This document shows positions 32,706-39,899 of a stretch of DNA of 45,717 nt, one piece after another (the first letter of the stretch is position 1; each line of letters begins with the position of its first letter). The notes beneath the pieces were generated by a model. It ran no database searches, was not told the origin of the DNA, and saw only the letters and a program-made list of their open reading frames with translations. The position numbers and the translations under genes are program-made. Source of the stretch: Flavobacteriales bacterium UBA7690 (GTDB lineage: Bacteria > Bacteroidota > Bacteroidia > Flavobacteriales_F > PHOS-HE28); the NCBI GenBank assembly GCA_002482775.1, contig DLGQ01000007.1, positions 1-45,717 on the forward strand. The letters run 5' to 3'.

Positions 32706-33545
32706 CTAGGCCCCTTTGCGGGCGTTGACGCGTTCGAGGATGAAACGATTGCTGCGGTTCTTCGGCGCACGGGTCTTCTTGCCCTTGGCCAACAAACCTT
32801 TGCGGCTGCGCGGGTGACCACCCGAAGCACGGCCCTCACCACCACCCATCGGGTGATCGACCGGGTTCATGGCCACCGCACGGGTGCGGGGACGACGACC
32901 CTGCCAGCGGCTACGGCCAGCTTTACCGCTCTTCTGGAGCATGTGCTCGGCGTTGCCCACGGTACCTACCGTAGCCATGCAGGCCACGAGCACCATGCGC
33001 AGTTCGCCGCTCGGCATCTTCAGTGTCGCGTATTTGCCTTCACGAGCGCTCAACTGAGCGAACGTGCCGGCACTACGGGCAATGGAACCGCCTTTGCCAG
33101 GCTGAAGTTCGATGTTGTGTACCACGGTTCCCAGCGGGATCTCGCTCAGCGGAAGCGTATTGCCCACTTCGGGCGGAACTCCGCTCTTGCCGCTCAGGAC
33201 CTCCTGGCCCACTTTCAGGCCGTTCGGTGCGAGCATGTAGCGCTTCTCACCATCAGCGTAGAACAACAGGGCGATGCGTGCGGTGCGGTTCGGATCGTAT
33301 TCGATCGTCTTCACCTTTGCAGGGATGCCGAACTTGTCGCGCTTCAGATCGATCTCGCGATAGCTCTGTTTGTGACCACCGCCGATATAGCGCATGGTCA
33401 TCTTGCCCTGATGGTTACGGCCACCACTCTTGTTGGTGCCGCTGGTCAGCGACTTCTCCGGCACACGCGTGGTGATGCCTTCGAAGTCCGTGATCACCTT
33501 GTGACGGGTGCCGGGGGTGACCGGATTGAGTTTACGTATGCCCAT
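32706..33545 (-). CDS. rplB: 50S ribosomal protein L2
   Basis: 279 residues, the usual length. L2 is a primary 23S rRNA binder needed for peptidyl-transfer activity and subunit joining. It contains GGRNHQGKMTMRYIGGGHKQ, the conserved GTFAQLSAREGKYATLKMPS, and the C-terminal signature AMNPVDHPMGGGEGRASGGH with the catalytic-centre-near His. It follows rplW after 20 nt. Confidence 0.99.
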   Translation of the reverse strand: MGIRKLNPVTPGTRHKVITDFEGITTRVPEKSLTSGTNKSGGRNHQGKMTMRYIGGGHKQSYREIDLKRDKFGIPAKVKTIEYDPNRTARIALLFYADGEKRYMLAPNGLKVGQEVLSGKSGVPPEVGNTLPLSEIPLGTVVHNIELQPGKGGSIARSAGTFAQLSAREGKYATLKMPSGELRMVLVACMATVGTVGNAEHMLQKSGKAGRSRWQGRRPRTRAVAMNPVDHPMGGGEGRASGGHPRSRKGLLAKGKKTRAPKNRSNRFILERVNARKGA

Positions 33546-33565
33546 GGCTTCTAATTGCTACCGGG

Positions 33566-33859
33566 TCAGATGCTGGAGTAGAGGTCGATCACTTCACCCT
33601 TCTTCACCGACACGATGGCTTTCTTGAAGCTCGACGTGCGGCCGTGGAGGATGATGCTCTTGGTATAACGCGTGCGGTTCTTGCCGCGGCAGATCATGGT
33701 ACGCACACCCGTCACCGTGACGTTGTACTCCTTCTCTACCGCTTGTTTGATCTGCACCTTGTTGCTGGCTTTGGCCACTTCGAAACCGTAACGGCCTTCC
33801 TTCTCGCCTTGTGCCGTCATCTTTTCAGTGACGATGGGTCGGATGATGATCTGGCTCAT
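33566..33859 (-). CDS. rplW: 50S ribosomal protein L23
   Basis: 97 residues. L23 lies at the tunnel exit and docks trigger factor and SRP. It has IIIRPIVTEKMTAQGEKEGR, ANKVQIKQAVEKEYNVTVTG and the basic loop GKNRTRYTKS. It starts 3 nt after rplD. Confidence 0.97.
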   Translation of the reverse strand: MSQIIIRPIVTEKMTAQGEKEGRYGFEVAKASNKVQIKQAVEKEYNVTVTGVRTMICRGKNRTRYTKSIILHGRTSSFKKAIVSVKKGEVIDLYSSI

Positions 33860-33862
33860 GGC

Positions 33863-34492
33863 TTACTTGGTGAGGATGGTTTCCAGCGGTGCGATCGCAT
33901 CCTTCAGGATCAGCAGACCGTTGGCGTTCATGATGTCGTAAGTGTTCAGCTCGCTGGCAACCACCACACGGGTGTTCTGCAGGTTGCGGGCGCTGAGCAC
34001 GATGTTGTCATCCTTGCTTGGGACCACAAGCACACTTTTGCGGCTAGTAAGTTCGAAGGCTTTCAGGATGGCGGCGAACTCGCTCGTCTTCGGTGCGCTC
34101 AGCGTAACGCTGTCGATCACTTTCAACGAACCATCTTTCGCCTTGTAGGTGAGGGCACTGCGGCGGGCCAGGTCCTTCACTTTCTTGTTCAATTTGAAGT
34201 GGTAGTCGCGCGGCTTGGGGCCGAATACGCGAGCGCCACCTTTGAAGAGCGGGCTCTTGATGGAACCCTTACGGCTTCCACCGGTACCCTTCTGGCGATG
34301 CAGCTTCTTGGTGCTACCGCTCACTTCGCTCTTCTCGAGCGTCTTGGAGGTGCCTTGACGCTTGTTGGCCAAGTGCTGCTTCACGTCCAGCCAGATGGCG
34401 TGGTCGTTCGGCTCGATCGCGAACACCGCGTCGTTCAGCTTGGCCTTTTTGCCCGTGGACTTACCGTCCTTGCTGTGGATATCCAGTTCCAT
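33863..34492 (-). CDS. rplD: 50S ribosomal protein L4
   Basis: 209 residues. L4 lines the exit tunnel and in E. coli autoregulates the S10 operon. The tunnel loop region with KLHRQKGTGGSRKGSIKSPL and FKGGARVFGPKPRDYHFKLN is clear. The C-terminal half (NTRVVVASELNTYDIMNANG) is normal. It starts 1 nt after the rplC stop. Confidence 0.98.
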   Translation of the reverse strand: MELDIHSKDGKSTGKKAKLNDAVFAIEPNDHAIWLDVKQHLANKRQGTSKTLEKSEVSGSTKKLHRQKGTGGSRKGSIKSPLFKGGARVFGPKPRDYHFKLNKKVKDLARRSALTYKAKDGSLKVIDSVTLSAPKTSEFAAILKAFELTSRKSVLVVPSKDDNIVLSARNLQNTRVVVASELNTYDIMNANGLLILKDAIAPLETILTK

Positions 34493-34493
34493 C

Positions 34494-35111
34494 TTACTTC
34501 CAGATGATCACGATGCTACCCTTGGGACCAGGAACGGTACCCTTGAGGAGCAACAGGTTCTTACCAGCGTCCACTTTCACCACCTTCAAATTCTCGGTGG
34601 TCACTTTATTACCTCCCGTGCGGCCTGCCATGCGCATGCCTTTGAACACGCGGCTCGGATATGAGCTTCCGCCCAAGGAACCTGGTGCGCGGCTACGATC
34701 GTGCTGACCGTGGGTGGCTTCACCCACACCGCTGAAGCCGTGACGCTTCACAACACCTTGGAAACCCTTGCCCTTGCTGTTGCCGGTGACGGTAACATAG
34801 CTGCCTTCTTCGAAGATGTCGACGCCAACGGTGGCACCCAATTTCATCTCGCCTTCGAATTCCTTGAACTCGTGCGCTTTTGCTTTCGGGGTGGTGCCCG
34901 CCTTCTTGTAGTGGCCCATGGCCGCTGCAGGCGTGCTCTTCTCACGACGCTCGATCGCTGAAAGCTGGATGGCGGTATAGCCGTCCTTCTCCAACGTCTT
35001 CACGTGGCTCACCACATTGGGTGACGCCTCGATCACCGTGCATGCTACCATGAACCCGTCCGTATCGAACAGGCTGGTCATGCCGATCTTCTTTCCTATT
35101 AGTCCGCTCAT
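34494..35111 (-). CDS. rplC: 50S ribosomal protein L3
   Basis: 205 residues: MSGLIGKKIGMTSLFDTDGF at the start and the conserved KGKGFQGVVKRHGFSGVGEA and HGQHDRSRAPGSLGGSSYPS, which form the loop reaching the peptidyl-transferase centre. The Gln in HGQH is the residue methylated by PrmB in other bacteria. It follows rpsJ after 19 nt. Confidence 0.98.
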   Translation of the reverse strand: MSGLIGKKIGMTSLFDTDGFMVACTVIEASPNVVSHVKTLEKDGYTAIQLSAIERREKSTPAAAMGHYKKAGTTPKAKAHEFKEFEGEMKLGATVGVDIFEEGSYVTVTGNSKGKGFQGVVKRHGFSGVGEATHGQHDRSRAPGSLGGSSYPSRVFKGMRMAGRTGGNKVTTENLKVVKVDAGKNLLLLKGTVPGPKGSIVIIWK

Positions 35112-35130
35112 GGCTGTGTGATGCTATCGG

Positions 35131-35436
35131 TCAGACTTTGATCTCCACATCCACGCCGCTGGGGAGCTCCAGCTTCATCAGGGCATCGATCGTCTTGGAA
35201 GACGAGCTGTAGATGTCCATCATGCGTTTGTAACTGCACAGTTGGAACTGCTCGCGCGCCTTCTTGTTGACGTGCGGCGAGCGGAGCACTGTGAAAATGC
35301 GCTTGTGGGTCGGCAGTGGAATGGGACCACTGACGACAGCGCCCGTGCTCTTCACCGTCTTTACGATCTTCTCGGCGCTCTTGTCGACGAGGTTGTGATC
35401 GTACGACCGCAGCTTGATCCTGATCTTTTGGGTCAT
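35131..35436 (-). CDS. rpsJ: 30S ribosomal protein S10
   Basis: 101 residues, standard length: TQKIRIKLRSYDHNLVDKSA, GPIPLPTHKRIFTVLRSPHV and SREQFQ-type helix followed by LPSGVDVEIKV. S10 sits in the 30S head and, as NusE, also takes part in antitermination with NusB. It follows fusA directly (14 nt), with no tuf gene in between. Confidence 0.98.
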   Translation of the reverse strand: MTQKIRIKLRSYDHNLVDKSAEKIVKTVKSTGAVVSGPIPLPTHKRIFTVLRSPHVNKKAREQFQLCSYKRMMDIYSSSSKTIDALMKLELPSGVDVEIKV

Positions 35437-35450
35437 CGCTAATTCGCGGG

Positions 35451-37559
35451 TTATGCTGAAACCTTTCCACGCACCTTGGCCAGAACGGCTTCGGTCACGT
35501 TGTTAGGTGCAGGTACGTAATGACTGAATTCCATGGTGCTGCTGGCGCGGCCAGAGCTCATCGTGCGCAGGGAGGTCACGTAGCCGAACATCTCGCTCAA
35601 CGGCACGGTGCCTTTGATGGCTTTCGCACCAGCACGATCCTCCATACCCACGATCGTTCCGCGGCGACGGTTGAGGTCACCTACGATGTCACCCATGTTC
35701 TCTTCCGGTGTGATCACCTCGATCTTCATGATCGGTTCGAGCAGCACGGGCTTGCACTTGGGGATAGCGGTACGGAAGGCGCTCTTGGCGCAGATCTCGA
35801 AGCTCAACGCATCGGAATCGACGTTGTGGAACGAACCGTCGTACAGTGTCACTTTCAGGCTTTCCATGGGGAAGCCAGCGAGCACACCGTTCTTCAACGA
35901 AGCTTCGAAGCCCTTCTGCACAGGACCAACGAATTCCTTCGGGATGGAACCACCCTTGATCTCGTCGATGAACTCCAGGCCGGTCTTCTCAGGATCCGTC
36001 TGTGGCTCGATGCGCACGTGGATGTCGGCGAACTTACCGCGACCACCCGTCTGCTTCTTGTACAGCTCGCGGTGTTCCACCATGCCACTGATGGCCTCGC
36101 GGTACTTCACCTGGGGAGCACCTTGGTTGCACTCCACCTTGAATTCGCGCTTCATGCGATCCACGAGGATCTCGAGGTGCAGTTCGCCCATTCCGCTGAT
36201 CACGGTCTGGCCGGTGTCCTCGTCGGTGTGGACTTTGAAGGTAGGATCCTCCTCGGCCAGTTTGGCCAAGGCAGCACCCATCTTGTCCAAGTCGGCTTGG
36301 GTCTTCGGTTCTACGGCGATACCGATAACAGGCTCTGGGAAGCTCATGCTCTCCAGGATGATCGGATGCTCTTCGGCGCATAAGGTGTCACCCGTGCGGA
36401 TGTCCTTGAAACCAACTGCCGCACCGATGTCACCGGCAACGATACGCTCCACAGGATTCTGCTTGTTGGAGTGCATCTGGAAGATGCGGCTGATGCGCTC
36501 CTTCTTGTCGCTGCGGGTGTTCAGCACGTAGCTTCCTGCTTCCAATACGCCGCTGTAGGCGCGGAAGAAGGCGAGACGGCCAACGAACGGGTCGGTCGCG
36601 ATCTTGAAGGCCAGACCAGCGAACGGCTCATCGGGATCAGGACGACGCTGGATCTCCTTGTCGGTGCGTGGGTCGATACCGGTAACGGCATCGATGTCCA
36701 TCGGGCTTGGCAGATAAGCCATCACCGCATCCAACATGGTCTGCACACCCTTGTTCTTGAAGGCGCTGCCACACAGGATCGGCGTGATGCTCATGTTGAT
36801 CGCGCTCTTGCGGATCGCGGCCATCACCTCGGCTTCGGTCAAACTATCTGGATCGGCGAAATACTTCTCCATCAACTTGTCGTCGCTCTCAGCAACGGCT
36901 TCGATGAGCTTGTCGCGCCACTCCTTCACGGTCTCCTTCAGGTCCTCGGGGATGGGAACTTCGCTCCAGGTCATGCCTTGGTCGCTCTCGTTCCACACCA
37001 TGCCTCGGTTGTTGATCAGATCCACCACACCCTTGAAGTCCGCCTCAGCGCCGATGGGCACTTGCAAGGGAACAGGGTTGGCACCGAGGCGCTCGCGGAT
37101 CTGCTTCACCACGTTGAAGAAGTCGGCACCGCTACGGTCCATCTTGTTGACGAAACCGATACGCGGCACTTTGTACTTGTTGGCTTGGCGCCATACCGTC
37201 TCGCTCTGGGGCTCTACACCACCAACAGCGCAGAACAGGGCTACGGCACCATCCAATACGCGCAGGCTGCGCTCCACCTCCACGGTGAAGTCAACGTGGC
37301 CCGGCGTGTCGATCAGGTTGATCTTGTATTTGTCTCCGCGGTAATCCCAGCTGGTGGTGGTGGCGGCGCTGGTGATCGTGATACCACGCTCCTGCTCCTG
37401 TGCCATCCAATCCATGGTGGCCGCACCGTCGTGCACCTCACCGATCTTGTGGACAAGACCCGTGTAGTACAGGATGCGCTCGGACGTCGTCGTCTTGCCC
37501 GCATCGATGTGGGCCATGATGCCGATGTTCCGCGTGAAAGTGAGGTCCCTCTTGGCCAT
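35451..37559 (-). CDS. fusA: Elongation factor G
   Basis: 702 residues, full length, five domains. The GTPase domain has G1 AHIDAGKTTTSERILYYTG, G3 DTPGHVDF and G4 NKMDRSGAD. Domains II-V follow, including FRAYSGVLEAGSYVLNTRSD and the C-terminal GRASSTMEFSHYVPAP. EF-G drives tRNA-mRNA translocation. It lies between rpsG (24 nt) and rpsJ (14 nt) in the str part of the cluster. Only one copy is in the window, so paralogues elsewhere cannot be excluded. Confidence 0.99.
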   Translation of the reverse strand: MAKRDLTFTRNIGIMAHIDAGKTTTSERILYYTGLVHKIGEVHDGAATMDWMAQEQERGITITSAATTTSWDYRGDKYKINLIDTPGHVDFTVEVERSLRVLDGAVALFCAVGGVEPQSETVWRQANKYKVPRIGFVNKMDRSGADFFNVVKQIRERLGANPVPLQVPIGAEADFKGVVDLINNRGMVWNESDQGMTWSEVPIPEDLKETVKEWRDKLIEAVAESDDKLMEKYFADPDSLTEAEVMAAIRKSAINMSITPILCGSAFKNKGVQTMLDAVMAYLPSPMDIDAVTGIDPRTDKEIQRRPDPDEPFAGLAFKIATDPFVGRLAFFRAYSGVLEAGSYVLNTRSDKKERISRIFQMHSNKQNPVERIVAGDIGAAVGFKDIRTGDTLCAEEHPIILESMSFPEPVIGIAVEPKTQADLDKMGAALAKLAEEDPTFKVHTDEDTGQTVISGMGELHLEILVDRMKREFKVECNQGAPQVKYREAISGMVEHRELYKKQTGGRGKFADIHVRIEPQTDPEKTGLEFIDEIKGGSIPKEFVGPVQKGFEASLKNGVLAGFPMESLKVTLYDGSFHNVDSDALSFEICAKSAFRTAIPKCKPVLLEPIMKIEVITPEENMGDIVGDLNRRRGTIVGMEDRAGAKAIKGTVPLSEMFGYVTSLRTMSSGRASSTMEFSHYVPAPNNVTEAVLAKVRGKVSA

Positions 37560-37583
37560 TGTTCTCTTGCTCTACCGTCGTTA

Positions 37584-38048
37584 TCAGAAGCGGAAGTGGC
37601 TGAACGCTTTGTTCGCTTCGGCCATCTTGTGGATCTCCTCCTTCTTCTTGAATGCTCCTCCTTCTTCTTTCGAAGCGGCGAGGATCTCGTTCGCGAGCTT
37701 GTTCGCCATGCTCCGTTCGTTGCGGTTGCGGGCGTACCCGATCAACCACTTCATCGCAAGGCTCTTCTTACGATCCTCACGCACCGCCTGCGGGATCTGG
37801 AAGTTCGCACCGCCTACACGACGGCTGCGCACTTCCACCTGCGGGGTCACGTTCGTGAGGGCTTTCCGGAAGATCTCCAGACCGTCCTCACCGCTCTTTT
37901 CAGCAACGATCTCGATGGCGTTGTAGAAGATGTCCAGGGACTTGCTCTTCTTGCCGTCGTACATCAAGTTGTTGACGAACTTGGTCACTTGCACATCACC
38001 GAACTTGGGGTCCGGGAGAATGCTGTGCTTTACTGTCTTCTTGCGCAT
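37584..38048 (-). CDS. rpsG: 30S ribosomal protein S7
   Basis: 154 residues. S7 nucleates assembly of the 30S head and touches E-site tRNA. It has the conserved DPKFGDVQVTKFVNNLMYDG, the signature beta-hairpin VEVRSRRVGGANFQIPQAVR, and MKWLIGYARNRNERSMANKL. It follows rpsL after 41 nt. Confidence 0.98.
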   Translation of the reverse strand: MRKKTVKHSILPDPKFGDVQVTKFVNNLMYDGKKSKSLDIFYNAIEIVAEKSGEDGLEIFRKALTNVTPQVEVRSRRVGGANFQIPQAVREDRKKSLAMKWLIGYARNRNERSMANKLANEILAASKEEGGAFKKKEEIHKMAEANKAFSHFRF

Positions 38049-38089
38049 GGCTTAGTTCCTTCTGCTGTCAGTTCGAGCTCGATGGAGAA

Positions 38090-38491
38090 CTACTTCTTCT
38101 TGGCTGGAGCGGCTGCACCGGGTTTCGGACGCTTGGTGCCGTACTTGCTACGGCGCTGGTTGCGGCCTTCCACACCCGAGGTGTCCAACACACCGCGAAC
38201 GATGTGGTACTTCACACCGGGCAGATCCTTCACACGACCACCGCGCACGAGCACGATGCTGTGTTCTTGCAGGTTGTGGCCTTCACCGCCGATGTATGCG
38301 ATCACCTCGTAGCCGTTCACCAAGCGCACCTTGGCCACTTTACGAAGGGCCGAGTTCGGCTTCTTCGGGGTGGTGGTGTACACCTTGGTACATACGCCAC
38401 GGCGCTGTGGGCAAGACTTCAAGGCAATGGACTTGCTCTTGTACACAGGGTTCTCGCGGCCCTTGCGGATGAGCTGTTGAATGGTTGGCAT
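38090..38491 (-). CDS. rpsL: 30S ribosomal protein S12
   Basis: 133 residues from MPTIQQLIRKGRENPVYKSK; the frame extends upstream through the promoter to 38677, but S12 starts at 38491. A clear ribosome binding site (AAAGGAG) lies 4-5 nt before this ATG, one of few strong Shine-Dalgarno sequences in the window. The decoding loops TTPKKPNSALRK and GGRVKDLPGV keep both Lys residues whose mutation gives streptomycin resistance, so the wild-type (sensitive) form is predicted. It is the first gene of the large ribosomal operon. Confidence 0.98.
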   Translation of the reverse strand: MPTIQQLIRKGRENPVYKSKSIALKSCPQRRGVCTKVYTTTPKKPNSALRKVAKVRLVNGYEVIAYIGGEGHNLQEHSIVLVRGGRVKDLPGVKYHIVRGVLDTSGVEGRNQRRSKYGTKRPKPGAAAPAKKK

Positions 38492-38549
38492 GAGCTCCTT
38501 TCGGTTGGCTTTCAAGGTTTTCGGCCATTCGTTGGCTGAAAACGGGCTG
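38492..38549 (-). promoter_or_regulatory. 5' leader of the str-S10-spc-alpha mRNA
   Basis: About 52 nt lie between the predicted transcript start and rpsL. The leader holds a near-direct repeat (AGCCAACGAA and AGCCAACCGAAA) and ends in AAAGGAG just before the ATG. No obvious terminator-type hairpin is visible. The rest of the 304-nt gap to the Fic gene (38581-38765) contains nothing I can assign. Confidence 0.45.
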
Positions 38550-38579
38550 CAAATGTAGCGCTTTCCACTTTCCAACCAA
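38550..38579 (-). promoter_or_regulatory. Promoter of the str-S10-spc-alpha operon
   Basis: On the minus strand a TTG (38577-38579) is followed after exactly 19 bp by TACATTTG (38550-38557). This matches the Bacteroidota sigma-ABfr type promoter in both boxes and in spacing. Transcription should start about 7 nt downstream, near 38543. No other promoter of this quality is seen within the cluster, so it probably drives all of it down to rplQ. Confidence 0.8.
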
Positions 38580-38765
38580 TTGGTGTTCATGGAAATTTCC
38601 CTCAGAGAAGAGGACATCGGGATCCCGCTACCGATCCGGGTTTGGGCCATTGCACAGCATAAAAGCCTGCGATCCAAGCGGATGAACGACTATGTATCCG
38701 CGCCGATCCCGCGTCCGATCAGCATTTTACATGCGTCACTTGCTTCGTCATTGATACCCTTCACT

Positions 38766-38773
38766 TATCTTTG
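38766..38773 (+). promoter_or_regulatory. -7 promoter element of the Fic-like gene
   Basis: TATCTTTG matches TAnnTTTG exactly, 22 nt before the ATG at 38796. A TTG lies upstream at 38740-38742 with a 23-bp spacer, slightly long. Confidence 0.6.
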
Positions 38774-38777
38774 TTAG

Positions 38778-38789
38778 TATCATATGATA
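38778..38789. promoter_or_regulatory. Perfect 12-bp palindrome at the predicted transcript start of the Fic-like gene
   Basis: TATCATATGATA is a perfect palindrome lying 4 nt after the -7 element and 6 nt before the start codon. The place and symmetry fit an operator for a dimeric DNA-binding repressor. The Fic-like protein itself has a C-terminal winged-helix part, so self-regulation is possible. Confidence 0.45.
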
Positions 38790-38795
38790 TTATAA

Positions 38796-39767
38796 ATGGA
38801 CGTCGGCAACATCACGTACTACTCCATCAGCCCGCGCATGTTGAACCTGCTGGCGACCATCCATCATCGGCTCGGGGAAGTACATGCCCGGCACCTGCAC
38901 CGGCCAGCCGTGGACCTGGAAAAAGCCTACCACATCAGCGCGGTACACAGCACCTTGGCCATCGAAGGCAGTACCCTTGATGCCTTGCCCGTGGCCGATA
39001 TCCTCGACAGGCCAAGCGCTGCCACTGGCGGTACGTCCGCGCTCGAAGCGGTGAACACGCACCGCGCCCACGAGTTGATCGAGGACCTCGACCCCTTCGT
39101 GGAGCATGACCTGCGACATGCCCACGGCGTGTTGATGCACGGCCTAGCCCTCGATGCCGGTCACTTCCGCACCGGCCCCATGGACGTGCTCTACGGCGAA
39201 CCCGAACCCTTGCGAACGGCGAACGCCCACGATATGCCGGCCAACGTGCAGGAGCTGCTGCGCTATGCGGAAGAAGATGATTTCCCGCCGTTGATCACGA
39301 GCTGTGTGCTGCATTTCGGACTGGTGTACCTACGCCCCTTCACCGCTGGAAACGGACGATTGGCCCGCCTCTGGCAGAAACGGATGCTGATGCGCTACTG
39401 GCCCGTGTTCGCCTACCTGCCTGTGGAGGCCTTTATCCAACGCACCCAACCGGCGTACTATGCGGCCTTGGAATACGCCGACCGTCGCGGGGATTGTGGG
39501 GACTTCATCGCCTACCTGCTGGAACGCATCGATGAAGCGCTGGCCGAACTGCTCGCCGCTCCCAACCCCATGCTCAGTGGCGCGGACCGTGTGGGCATTT
39601 TCTTGAAGCAAGCCTCGGACCGGCCGTTCAGGAGGAAAGACTACTTGAACATGTTCCCGGAGCTGAGCACGGCGACGGCTAGCAGGGATCTGGCGGAGGC
39701 GGTGGACTCCAAGCGCCTTCAACTTTCCGGAACGAAACGACAAGCACAGTATCGAAAGTCCACTTAG
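38796..39767 (+). CDS. Class II Fic-fold protein with degenerate active site and C-terminal winged helix
   Basis: 323 residues. Fic enzymes normally move AMP from ATP onto proteins, using the motif HPFx(D/E)GNGRxxR. Here residues 180-191 read RPFTAGNGRLAR: the catalytic His is Arg180 (codon CGC) and the Mg-binding acid is Ala184, while GNGRxxR is intact. The N-terminal inhibitory motif (S/T)xxxE(G/N) is kept as TLAIEG with Glu57, which marks a class II Fic. Residues about 277-323 (FRRKDYLNMFPELSTATASR) form a winged helix-turn-helix common at the end of such proteins. It is probably unable to AMPylate but may bind nucleotide and DNA. It stands alone, divergent from rpsL, with its own promoter and palindrome. 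Confidence 0.88.
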   Translation: MDVGNITYYSISPRMLNLLATIHHRLGEVHARHLHRPAVDLEKAYHISAVHSTLAIEGSTLDALPVADILDRPSAATGGTSALEAVNTHRAHELIEDLDPFVEHDLRHAHGVLMHGLALDAGHFRTGPMDVLYGEPEPLRTANAHDMPANVQELLRYAEEDDFPPLITSCVLHFGLVYLRPFTAGNGRLARLWQKRMLMRYWPVFAYLPVEAFIQRTQPAYYAALEYADRRGDCGDFIAYLLERIDEALAELLAAPNPMLSGADRVGIFLKQASDRPFRRKDYLNMFPELSTATASRDLAEAVDSKRLQLSGTKRQAQYRKST

Positions 39768-39883
39768 CTGGCGGGTTTTCATGAACACATTATTGGTCAG
39801 GACACACATTTCATGTAGAGTGTTCTTTCCTGCCAAGCTCAATCCACTCCTGTTGATATCACGAACCAGACCAGCCCCAAGGC

Positions 39884-39891
39884 TAACTTCG
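39884..39891 (+). promoter_or_regulatory. Possible -7 element of the pcrA gene
   Basis: TAACTTCG is one base off TAnnTTTG and ends 8 nt before the ATG at 39900, implying a leader of only a few bases. The rest of the 132-nt spacer after the Fic-like gene is AT-rich relative to its surroundings and holds nothing else I can identify. Confidence 0.35.
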
Positions 39892-39899
39892 CCGCCCCA

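Noticed and set aside
38580..38777. A 65-codon plus-strand frame between rpsL and the Fic-like gene
   Set aside because: It starts within the rpsL promoter, has no similarity I recognise, and overlaps the upstream region of the Fic-like promoter.
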